Shown here piece after piece: positions 57,511-64,000 of a DNA stretch of 64,000 nucleotides (position 1 is the stretch's first letter; each line of letters opens with the position of its first letter). Below the pieces are notes generated by a model. The model ran no database searches and had not been told where the DNA came from. It saw nothing but the letters and a program-made list of their open reading frames with translations. The DNA lies in the NCBI RefSeq assembly GCF_018278905.1, contig NZ_CP046600.1, positions 1,550,001 to 1,614,000 of the forward strand, read 5' to 3'. A program made the position numbers and the translations under genes. This DNA comes from Mycobacterium spongiae. GTDB taxonomy: Bacteria > Actinomycetota > Actinomycetes > Mycobacteriales > Mycobacteriaceae.

Positions 57511-58281
57511 ATGGAGATCAGCGGGAAGAAGGTTGTCGCCATCGGGGGCGCCTCCGGGATGGGGCGTGCTACCGCAGAACTGCTGGCCGGACGTGGTGCA
57601 CAGGTCGCCGTCATGGATCGGGAGAATTCGGACGGCAAGGCCGTTGCCGCAGGGCTCGGCGGGGCGTTCTACCCCGTCGACGTGACGGACTTCACTGGCA
57701 CCGAAGAAGCCTTGCAAGCCGCGGTCGACAATCTCGGCGGCCTGCATGTCGCGGTGACCACCGCCGGCGGCGGGATCGCCAAGCGCACCATGACCAAATC
57801 CGGTCCGCACGACCTCGAATCCTTTCGCGCCGTCGTGGATCTCAACCTCATCGCCACCTTCAACATCAGCCGGTTGGCCGCCGCGCACATGAGCAACAAC
57901 GAGCCCGAAGATCCCGAAACGACCGGAGAGCGCGGCGTCATCATCAACACCGCCTCCATCGCGGCCTTCGAGGGCCAGATCGGGCAGGTCGCCTACACCG
58001 CGGCCAAGGCCGGGATTGCGGGCATGTGTCTGACCATGGCGCGTGACCTCGGTTCGTTGGGAATCCGGGTGCTGGCGATCGCGCCGAGCCTGTTCCTGAC
58101 GGGATTGACGGCGATGGTTCCGGACGAAATGGCGGCCGCGCTGGTCAAAGACGCGGCCTTCCCCAAGCGGATGGGCCGGCCCGAGGAATACGCCAAGTTG
58201 GTCGCGGCAATCATCGACAACCCGATGCTCAATGGCCAGTGCCTGCGGCTGGATGCCGGACAGCGGTTCGCCCCTAAGTAG
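57511..58281 (+). CDS. SDR family dehydrogenase, 3-hydroxyacyl-CoA dehydrogenase-like
   Basis: The 256-residue protein has the Rossmann motif VVAIGGASGMGRATAELL, the NAG-type loop in VAVTTAGGGIAKR (Thr-Ala-Gly replaces Asn-Ala-Gly), the catalytic Ser region INTASIAAFEGQIGQ and YTAAKAGIAG (YxxxK). The whole pattern is close to HSD17B10-type 3-hydroxyacyl-CoA dehydrogenases. CAGGAGG precedes the ATG. It lies 78 bases upstream of fadE22 in the same direction, so both probably take part in degradation of a fatty acid or sterol side chain. Confidence 0.88.
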   Translation: MEISGKKVVAIGGASGMGRATAELLAGRGAQVAVMDRENSDGKAVAAGLGGAFYPVDVTDFTGTEEALQAAVDNLGGLHVAVTTAGGGIAKRTMTKSGPHDLESFRAVVDLNLIATFNISRLAAAHMSNNEPEDPETTGERGVIINTASIAAFEGQIGQVAYTAAKAGIAGMCLTMARDLGSLGIRVLAIAPSLFLTGLTAMVPDEMAAALVKDAAFPKRMGRPEEYAKLVAAIIDNPMLNGQCLRLDAGQRFAPK

Positions 58282-58297
58282 CTACTTCGGCTGGCGC

Positions 58298-58339
58298 GCA
58301 TTGAGTACACTCTTTCCACAGGCATTGAGTACACTCTTT
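58298..58339 (+). promoter_or_regulatory. 24-bp-period direct repeat containing AGTACACTCT upstream of fadE22
   Basis: GCATTGAGTACACTCTTT occurs exactly at 58298-58315 and 58322-58339. Its core AGTACACTCT is found again at 62546-62555 between the DUF35 and thiolase genes. The core GAGTACACTC is nearly palindromic (GAGTNNACTC). A common regulator, perhaps the GntR or HxlR protein encoded nearby, is the likely binder. Confidence 0.65.
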
Positions 58340-58359
58340 TGGCCGCGAGGAGGCCCCTC

Positions 58360-60537
58360 ATGGGTATCGCACTAACCGACGACCATCGCGAACTCGCCGA
58401 GGTGGCTCGCGCATTCCTGACAGCGCAGAAGGCGCGCTGGGCGGCGCGGTCCCTGCTCGACGCGGTCGACGAGGCGCGACCACCCTTCTGGCAGGACATC
58501 GTTGAGCTCGGCTGGCTCGGTCTGCACATCGACGAAGACCACGGCGGCTCCGGCTACGGGCTGCCGGAACTCGTGGTGGTGGTCGAGGAACTGGGCCGCG
58601 CGGTGGCACCCGGGCCTTTCGTGCCCACCGTCATCGCCTCGGCGGTGGTTGCCAACGACGGCGACACCGACCACAAGGCGCGGCTGCTGCCCGGCCTCGT
58701 GGACGGAACCGTGACCGCGGGCGTCGGTCTTGATAGTCGGGTGCAGGTAGCCGGTGGGGTTGCCAATGGCGACGCCGGGATCGTGTTGGGGGCCGGACTC
58801 GCCGAACTGCTGCTGGTCACCGCCGGTGACGACGTCTTGGTGCTGGACCGGGGCCGCGCGGGCGTCGTGGTTGACGTGTCGCAGAACTTCGACCCGACCC
58901 GACGGTGCGGGCGGGTTCGCCTGGACAACGTGAGTGTGACCGCCGCGGACATCCTTCCCGGGGCGCGCGCATCGGCGCTGGCCCGCGCACGGACCTTGCT
59001 GGCGGCTGAGGCGGTCGGCGGCGCGGCCGACTGCGTCGACGCCGCGGTTGCCTACGCCAAGGTCCGCGAGCAGTTCGGTCGAACCATTGCCACGTTCCAG
59101 GCGGTCAAACATCATTGCGCGAACATGTTGGTGGCCTCCGAGTCGGCGATCGCCGCGGTGTGGGACGCGGCCCGGGCGGCGGCCGAAGACTCATCGGAAC
59201 ACGAGACGCAGTTCCGCCTCGGCGCGGCGGTGGCGGCCGCGTTGGCCTTCCCGGCCTACGCGCGCAACGCCGAACTCAACATTCAGGTGCACGGCGGCAT
59301 CGGCTTCACGTGGGAGCACGACGCGCATTTGCACCTGCGACGGGCGCTGGTGATCGCGGGCTTGTTCGGTGGTGACTTGCCGGCCGAGGATGTCTTCGAG
59401 CAGACCGCGGCCGGCGCTACTCGGGAGAACAGCCTCGACCTTCCGCCGGAGGCCGAGGAATTGCGTACTCAGATCCGCGCGGATGCCGCCGAGATCGCCC
59501 GCCTGGACTCCGCGCCCCAGCTCGACAAGCTGATCGAGACCGGCTATGTCATGCCGCACTGGCCCAAACCGTGGGGTCGCGCCGCCGACGCGGTAGAGCA
59601 ACTGGTGATCGAGGAAGAGTTTCGTGAGGCCGGGATCAAGCGGCCCGACTATTCGATCACGGGATGGGTGATACTCACCCTGATTCAGCACGGAACACCG
59701 TGGCAAATTGAGAGATTCGTGGAAAAGGCGCTTCGTCAGGAAGAGATTTGGTGCCAGTTGTTCTCCGAACCCGAGGCCGGATCGGATGCGGCGTCGGTCA
59801 AAACCCGCGCGACCCGGGTGGACGGCGGCTGGAAGATCAACGGGCAGAAGGTGTGGACCAGCGGGGCGCAGTACTGCGCCCGTGGCCTGGCCACGGTGCG
59901 CACCGACCCCGATGCCCCCAAACACGCGGGCATCACCACGGTCATCATCGACATGAAGTCGCCCGACGTCGAGGTGCGGCCGCTGCGGCAGATCACCGGG
60001 GGCTCGGAATTCAACGAGGTGTTCTTCAATGACCTATTCGTTCCCGACGAGGACGTCGTCGGGGCGCCCAACTCCGGATGGACGGTCGCGCGGGCGACGT
60101 TGGGCAACGAGCGGGTCAGCATCGGCGGCGGCACCGGGTACTACGAGGGTATGGCGGCCAAATTGGTCCAGCTCACGCAAAAGCGGTCAGACCGGTTGGC
60201 GGGCGCGCGAGTTCGGGTCGGGACCTATCTGGCAGACGATCATGCGCTGCGGCTGCTGAACCTGCGCCGCGCCGCACGCAGTGTCGAGGGGGCGGGGCCG
60301 GGGCCGGAAGGCAACGTCACCAAGCTCAAGCTCGCCGAGCACATGATCGAGGGCGCCGCCATCTCAGCGGCATTGCTGGGGCCCGAGATCGCGCTGATCG
60401 ACGGGCCCGGAGCGATCGTTGGCCGGATGGTGATGGGTGCCCGGGGCATGGCGATCGCCGGTGGCACGTCGGAGGTGACCCGCAACCAAATTGCGGAGCG
60501 CATCTTGGGTATGCCGCGCGACCCGCTGATCAACTAG
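58360..60537 (+). CDS. fadE22: acyl-CoA dehydrogenase FadE22, two fused domains
   Basis: From ATG 58360 (GAGGAGG upstream) the protein has 725 residues. Two acyl-CoA dehydrogenase modules are fused. The N-terminal one (residues 1 to about 350) has GWLGLHIDEDHGGSGYGLPE and TFQAVKHHCANMLVASESAI, and ends NIQVHGGIGFTWEHDAHLHL. The C-terminal one (about 380-725) has WCQLFSEPEAGSDAASVKTR and AIAGGTSEVTRNQIAERILG, the latter giving the FAD-binding and family end. This fits Rv3061c. It oxidises an acyl-CoA to the enoyl-CoA; whether both sites are active is unknown. It follows the SDR gene. Confidence 0.93.
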   Translation: MGIALTDDHRELAEVARAFLTAQKARWAARSLLDAVDEARPPFWQDIVELGWLGLHIDEDHGGSGYGLPELVVVVEELGRAVAPGPFVPTVIASAVVANDGDTDHKARLLPGLVDGTVTAGVGLDSRVQVAGGVANGDAGIVLGAGLAELLLVTAGDDVLVLDRGRAGVVVDVSQNFDPTRRCGRVRLDNVSVTAADILPGARASALARARTLLAAEAVGGAADCVDAAVAYAKVREQFGRTIATFQAVKHHCANMLVASESAIAAVWDAARAAAEDSSEHETQFRLGAAVAAALAFPAYARNAELNIQVHGGIGFTWEHDAHLHLRRALVIAGLFGGDLPAEDVFEQTAAGATRENSLDLPPEAEELRTQIRADAAEIARLDSAPQLDKLIETGYVMPHWPKPWGRAADAVEQLVIEEEFREAGIKRPDYSITGWVILTLIQHGTPWQIERFVEKALRQEEIWCQLFSEPEAGSDAASVKTRATRVDGGWKINGQKVWTSGAQYCARGLATVRTDPDAPKHAGITTVIIDMKSPDVEVRPLRQITGGSEFNEVFFNDLFVPDEDVVGAPNSGWTVARATLGNERVSIGGGTGYYEGMAAKLVQLTQKRSDRLAGARVRVGTYLADDHALRLLNLRRAARSVEGAGPGPEGNVTKLKLAEHMIEGAAISAALLGPEIALIDGPGAIVGRMVMGARGMAIAGGTSEVTRNQIAERILGMPRDPLIN

Positions 60538-60555
60538 AGGCGTCTGCTCGCGTAC

Positions 60556-61230
60556 TCAGGCTGGGCGAGGGACGGAAGCCAGTCGCGACTGACCTAGCCA
60601 GCCCGGTACTGCCCGGCGAGTTGCGGCGGCTCCGTGGATGGTCACGGCCCCGTCGAGGATGGTGCGTGACCAGGACAGATCTCCGCGCCACAGCCGCGTC
60701 AGCGTGAGCAGGCTGGTCTCGACCGTGGCGGCCACTTCGTAGCCGGGGTCGACATCGCAGACGTCGACTTCTCCTTCGGACACCGTCAGCCACCAGCGGG
60801 CGGCTTTGGGGTCGGCCCCGGACAGGGTGAATCCCACCACGGTGCGGGCCCGGGGCCAGGCTTCCACGGAAATGGAACGACGGATATCCCACATCAGCAG
60901 ATGCGGGTCCAGGTCGTCGTCGCCGATCTCGGGGATCCAGCGAACCCCCCATTCGCCCAGCGCGTCGACCACACTCGTGAGTTCGCGGCCGCACGTGGTC
61001 AGTGCGTACGAAGTGCGGCCGCCCATTTCGGTGCGCTCGATGACGCCGGCTTTGCTCAACGACTTGAGCCGCTTCGACAGCAAGGCCGGCGACATCTTGG
61101 GCACGCCACGCCGCAGGTCGTTGAAATGAGCACTGCCGCGCAGCAACTCCCGCACGACAAGCAGCGTCCAGCGTTCGTCGAGCAGCTCCATCGCCTTGGC
61201 GACGGGGCAGAACTGGCTATATGTCGACAT
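60556..61230 (-). CDS. HxlR regulator with a C-terminal SCP2-like domain
   Basis: From ATG 61230 the protein has 224 residues. The HxlR winged helix comprises CPVAKAMELLDERWTLLVVR, RRGVPKMSPALLSKRLKSLS and YALTTCGRELTSV. After residue about 110 a second domain (RTVVGFTLSGADPKAARWWL, VETSLLTLTRLWRGDLSWSR) resembles the sterol-carrier/SCP2-like tails of some mycobacterial HxlR proteins and could bind a lipid. It is divergent from the methyltransferase and convergent with fadE22 (18 bases). It may control either. Confidence 0.85.
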   Translation of the reverse strand: MSTYSQFCPVAKAMELLDERWTLLVVRELLRGSAHFNDLRRGVPKMSPALLSKRLKSLSKAGVIERTEMGGRTSYALTTCGRELTSVVDALGEWGVRWIPEIGDDDLDPHLLMWDIRRSISVEAWPRARTVVGFTLSGADPKAARWWLTVSEGEVDVCDVDPGYEVAATVETSLLTLTRLWRGDLSWSRTILDGAVTIHGAAATRRAVPGWLGQSRLASVPRPA

Positions 61231-61345
61231 CGCGGCACCCCTCACTAGTACAGATCCTGAACTTCCGCTAGTTCACATCTACCACTGGAATTGGTCCAAC
61301 GGGCGGCCGACGATTGTGGCCAACGATCAGGAAGGACATACGCAT

Positions 61346-62176
61346 ATGGCGACCACGACCGGCGTCACGACCACCGATCGCGCATACGAAACCACGCATC
61401 GCGCCCTATGGGCGCTGGGCGACTACCCGATGGTGGCAACCGAACTGGTGGCGCCGCTGGGCCCCATGCTGGTGGCGGCCAGCGGAATCGGTGCGGGTGA
61501 TCGGGTGCTTGACATCGCGGCTGGAGCCGGCAACGTGGCGATACCCGCCGCGCTTGCCGGCGCCGCGGTGATCGCGAGCGACCTGTGTCCCGATCTGCTG
61601 GAGCGGGGCCAAGAGATCGCAGAGCGTCACGGCGCCAACCTGGTCTGGCGCGAAGCCAATGCCGAAGCATTGCCGTTCGCCCATGGCGAGTTCGACGCGG
61701 TGCTCTCGTGCGTTGGCGTCATGTTCGTGCCGCACCACCAGGAGGCCGCCGACGAGCTCGTTCGAGTCTGCCGGCCCGGCGGCGTGATCGGACTGATCAG
61801 CTGGACGCCAGAGGGCTTCGTGGGCCAGATGTTCGCGGCCATGAAGCCGTACGTCGGGCCGCCGCCACCGGGTGCGCAGCCGCCGCCACTGTGGGGCGAC
61901 CCAGATTACGTCCGAGACCTGCTGGGGGATCGGGTCACCGACTTCACCGCGCAGCGCCACGCGCTACGGGTGGACCGGTTCGCCGATGGAGCGGGCTTCC
62001 GCGATTTTTTCAAAGCCAACTACGGTCCGACGATTGCCGCGTACCGGGGTATCGCAGACGAGCCGGAACGAGTCGCTGAGTTGGACGCGCAGTTGGCCGA
62101 ACTCGGCGACCGGTATTTGGCCGGGTCCTCGGCAATGGAGTGGGAGTACCTTCTGGTCACTGCTCGCATGCGTTGA
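61346..62176 (+). CDS. class I SAM-dependent methyltransferase
   Basis: From ATG 61346 (AGGAAGGA upstream) the protein has 276 residues. The SAM-binding motif I is VLDIAAGAGNVAIPAAL, then ASDLCPDLLERGQEIAERHG, EALPFAHGEFDAVLSCVGVM and RVCRPGGVIGLISW, the ubiE/SmtA type. The C-terminal half holds the acceptor site. The target is unknown; similar mycobacterial genes act on small lipids or quinones. It is divergent from HxlR across about 115 bases and its stop abuts the DUF35 stop, so the two are convergent. Confidence 0.87.
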   Translation: MATTTGVTTTDRAYETTHRALWALGDYPMVATELVAPLGPMLVAASGIGAGDRVLDIAAGAGNVAIPAALAGAAVIASDLCPDLLERGQEIAERHGANLVWREANAEALPFAHGEFDAVLSCVGVMFVPHHQEAADELVRVCRPGGVIGLISWTPEGFVGQMFAAMKPYVGPPPPGAQPPPLWGDPDYVRDLLGDRVTDFTAQRHALRVDRFADGAGFRDFFKANYGPTIAAYRGIADEPERVAELDAQLAELGDRYLAGSSAMEWEYLLVTARMR

Positions 62177-62536
62177 TCAGCGCACGGCCGGCGCGAACAG
62201 CGGGGCGCCGCCGCTGCCCCGCTGCGGCAACAGGTCGACGGGCATTCCGCAGGTCACTGAATCAGGTTCGCAGTCAATGATATTGGCCGCGACCCGCAGC
62301 CCGTTCTGCTCATCGAGTTCGACGATGGCGATCACGTAGGGGGTGACGATGTCCGGGTTGTACGGGTGGTAGTTGACCGTATAGGTGAACACGGTGCCGT
62401 GTCCCGACACCGGCCGCGCGATCAGCCTGCCGCCGCAGCCGGGGCAGTCGCCCGCAGCGGGATGCACCCAGCGCGCGCACGCGGCGCAGTTCTCGATGAG
62501 CAGCTGCGACATGGACTGCGTCGGCTCAAGTCGCAC
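62177..62536 (-). CDS. DUF35 zinc-ribbon/OB-fold protein (thiolase partner)
   Basis: The protein has 119 residues. It has the DUF35 rubredoxin-like zinc ribbon (CAACARWVHPAAGDCPGCGG: CxxC-x10-CxxC) and an OB-fold with TVFTYTVNYHPYNPDIVTPY and VTCGMPVDLL. Such proteins pair with thiolase-like or hydratase enzymes and help bind acyl-CoA. The divergent neighbour is a thiolase-like protein. GTG 62536 is chosen because a TANNNT element lies seven bases before it (leaderless reading); the ATG at 62512 is an alternative. Confidence 0.8.
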   Translation of the reverse strand: MRLEPTQSMSQLLIENCAACARWVHPAAGDCPGCGGRLIARPVSGHGTVFTYTVNYHPYNPDIVTPYVIAIVELDEQNGLRVAANIIDCEPDSVTCGMPVDLLPQRGSGGAPLFAPAVR

Positions 62537-62545
62537 GACCAATAC

Positions 62546-62555
62546 AGTACACTCT
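62546..62555. promoter_or_regulatory. AGTACACTCT site in the DUF35/thiolase divergent promoter
   Basis: This is the third copy of the motif found twice upstream of fadE22. It lies 10 bases from the DUF35 start and between possible -10 elements for both directions (TACACT plus and TACTGT minus). It probably lets one regulator control both genes together with fadE22. Confidence 0.55.
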
Positions 62556-62599
62556 ATTAATTGGGTACACGCGACACGGTGGTCCTACGGACGGTGCGG

Positions 62600-63793
62600 A
62601 TGAGGTACTTCGAGAAAGACGCGATCCTGTCGGGTATCGGGATTTCGCGAATCGGCCGGCGCACCGGCATTCCGGGTCTGGAGCTGACGCTGGAAGCGGT
62701 GCGCGCCGCCATCGATGATGCCGGCTTGGTCGTGGCCGATGTCGACGGCATCGCGACGTTGGGCGACACTCCGGCTGCCGAGGTCAACGCCGCACTGCAG
62801 ATCGATGCCGCGGACTGCGGAACCGGATTCGGCACGGGTGGCCTGCTCAGTCCCGTCATGGCGGCGTGTCGCGCCGTCGCGGAGCGACGCGCCCGGCATG
62901 TGGTGGTTTACCGAACCATCCAGATGCTGGGCGGTACGGTGCCGGTCAATCCGCAAGAGAATGCACCCCAAACGCCGCTAGCCCGCATGATGGAGGTGCC
63001 TGCAGGTGCCTCGCGTCCGGCCGTGGGGCCCATGGACGACATCGCCGATCTGATTGCGGCCCAGGCTTACTCCGCCGCGAATTGGTTGGCGCTGAATTGT
63101 CGTTGCCATATGCAGCTGTACGGGACCACCAAGGAGCAGTTGGGCTGGCTGGCCATCAATAGCCGCCGCAACGCCGGGTTGAATCCGCTTGCCGTATACC
63201 GCGAGCCGATGTCGATGGACGACTATCTTGGGGCGCGGTTGGTGTCAACGCCGTTTGGGCTGCTGGACTGCGACGTGCCGATCGACGGCGCGATCGCGGT
63301 CGTGGTGTCGGCTTCGGAGTATGCGCGCGATTGTCCGCATCGGCCGGTGGCGGTAGAGGCGATAGGCGGTTCCGACGGTGCTGGTGGTTGGTTCCATCGC
63401 GACGACTACCCGAAGATGGCGTCATCGGATGCCGCCGCACAGATGTGGTCGCGGACCGAGTTGCAGCCCGCCGATCTCGATGTCGCGCAGTTGTACGACG
63501 GTTTCACGTTCTTGACCATCGCGTGGTTGGAGGCCCTTGGTATCTGCGGCGACGGCGAGGCCGGCTCGTTCGTGGAGGGTGGCGCACGGATCGCCCTCGA
63601 CGGCGAGCTACCGCTGAACACCTATGGTGGCCAGCTCTCGGCCGGGCGTATGCATGGCTACTGGGCCCTGCATGAGGGGTGTCTGCAGCTACGCGGAGAG
63701 GCGGGGGAGCGGCAGGTATCGCGGCGTCCGGAGGTCGCCGTGGTGTCCGTGGGTGGCGGCCCGGTCGCCGGATGCATGTTACTGACGTGCTGA
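62600..63793 (+). CDS. thiolase-like protein (lipid-transfer/non-decarboxylating type)
   Basis: From ATG 62600 the protein has 397 residues. It begins MRYFEKDAILSGIGISRIGR and carries thiolase-fold features: LTLEAVRAAIDDAGLVVADV, CGTGFGTGGLLSPVMAACRA, STPFGLLDCDVPIDGAIAVV and VAQLYDGFTFLTIAWLEALG. The end has NTYGGQLSAGRMHGYWALHE. The last motifs are typical of sterol carrier/Ltp2-like thiolases, which work with DUF35 partners in retro-aldol cleavage of sterol side chains. TTG and GTG starts (62561, 62579) remain possible. It overlaps the GntR gene by 22 bases. Confidence 0.83.
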   Translation: MRYFEKDAILSGIGISRIGRRTGIPGLELTLEAVRAAIDDAGLVVADVDGIATLGDTPAAEVNAALQIDAADCGTGFGTGGLLSPVMAACRAVAERRARHVVVYRTIQMLGGTVPVNPQENAPQTPLARMMEVPAGASRPAVGPMDDIADLIAAQAYSAANWLALNCRCHMQLYGTTKEQLGWLAINSRRNAGLNPLAVYREPMSMDDYLGARLVSTPFGLLDCDVPIDGAIAVVVSASEYARDCPHRPVAVEAIGGSDGAGGWFHRDDYPKMASSDAAAQMWSRTELQPADLDVAQLYDGFTFLTIAWLEALGICGDGEAGSFVEGGARIALDGELPLNTYGGQLSAGRMHGYWALHEGCLQLRGEAGERQVSRRPEVAVVSVGGGPVAGCMLLTC

Positions 63794-64000
63794 GGCAGGA
63801 CACTGCGCGGGGCGACAAACGAGCCTCGAAGGTTGCCCGCCGTATCGAGGCGGACATCGTTCGCCGCGGCTGGCCGGTCGGAGAATCGCTGGGCTCGGAA
63901 AGCGCATTGCAACAACGGTTTTGCGTCAGCAGATCGGTGCTGCGTGAGGCCGTTCGCCTGGTCGAACACCATCAGGTCGCCCGGATGCGACGTGGACCCA
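63772..64000 (+). CDS. GntR family regulator, N-terminal part (cut by window)
   Basis: The ATG at 63772 lies within the thiolase 3' end and the frame stays open for 76 codons to the window edge. It reads MHVTDVLRQDTARGDKRASK, then ARRIEADIVRRGWPVGESLG and FCVSRSVLREAVRLVEHHQV, a GntR winged helix. It looks like the Rv3060c type (about 490 residues with two GntR domains, recollection). It sits beside fadE22/thiolase genes and is the best candidate for binding the AGTACACTCT motif. Only the N-terminal quarter or less is visible. Confidence 0.85.
   Translation, partial: MHVTDVLRQDTARGDKRASKVARRIEADIVRRGWPVGESLGSESALQQRFCVSRSVLREAVRLVEHHQVARMRRGP

Overview
The window is chromosomal DNA of a slow-growing Mycobacterium. 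It is GC-rich and carries two PE_PGRS genes, a PE-domain lipase of the LipY type, an MmpS/MmpL pair, DUF732 secreted proteins, a 13E12-type HNH gene with a mycobacterial SOS box, and several probable leaderless promoters. From memory of the M. tuberculosis gene order, a backbone corresponds to Rv3060c through about Rv3097c, read here from right to left: GntR (right edge), fadE22, ligB, cstA, a proline-rich membrane protein, mmr and its TetR, pgmA, crcB/crcB/DUF190, DUF488, HNH, CitE-like, SRPBCC, an AtsF-type sulfatase, then patatin, DUF808, oxidoreductases, HxlR and lipY. Blocks between these genes differ from that order, so this is a related non-tuberculosis species. The orthology statements are recollection, not database results.

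Layout. 1-1,575: left edge with a truncated WXG-motif (ESX-like) protein gene, a degraded partner, and a DUF732 protein. 1,830-5,847: zinc-ribbon metallopeptidase plus glutaminase, a SRPBCC/TetR pair under a 34-bp palindrome, and a VOC protein. 6,047-10,053: PE-lipase, lytic transglycosylase and PE_PGRS. 10,289-16,320: a large sulfatase, then an HxlR regulator divergent from a tightly overlapping three-gene redox/membrane operon. 16,226-20,201: SelO, DUF732 and patatin genes on the minus strand. 20.2-21.6 kb: an IS110-family insertion just upstream of the patatin gene. 21,737-28,388: small membrane protein, esterase, LLM oxidoreductase, a two-component system, and a cysK2-MFS operon. 28,396-38,604: the conserved backbone (sulfatase, SRPBCC, MFS, CitE-like, HNH, DUF488, fluoride-channel operon, pgmA).

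38,674-48,148: tRNA-Ala(GGC), then an apparently inserted block with a cutinase, a PE_PGRS with internal duplication, an NTF2-like protein, a second large sulfatase, an MBL-fold hydrolase and a COG0523 GTPase. 48,150-53,793: TetR/mmr with a clustered operator, a proline-rich membrane protein, cstA and ligB. 53,824-57,164: mmpL/mmpS. 57,511 to the end: acyl-CoA metabolism (SDR, FadE22, thiolase with a DUF35 partner, HxlR, methyltransferase) and the start of a GntR regulator. A shared motif, AGTACACTCT, lies upstream of fadE22 (two copies) and in the DUF35/thiolase divergent promoter.

Themes are lipid and ester hydrolysis (LipY, patatin, esterase, cutinase), sulfate-ester hydrolysis (three sulfatases carrying the formylglycine motif), acyl-CoA oxidation, and export or efflux (MmpL, Mmr, two MFS). 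The best candidates for uncharacterised systems are the sulfatase/MBL/GTPase module, the IS110 element with a possible bridge-RNA region, and the AGTACACTCT regulon.
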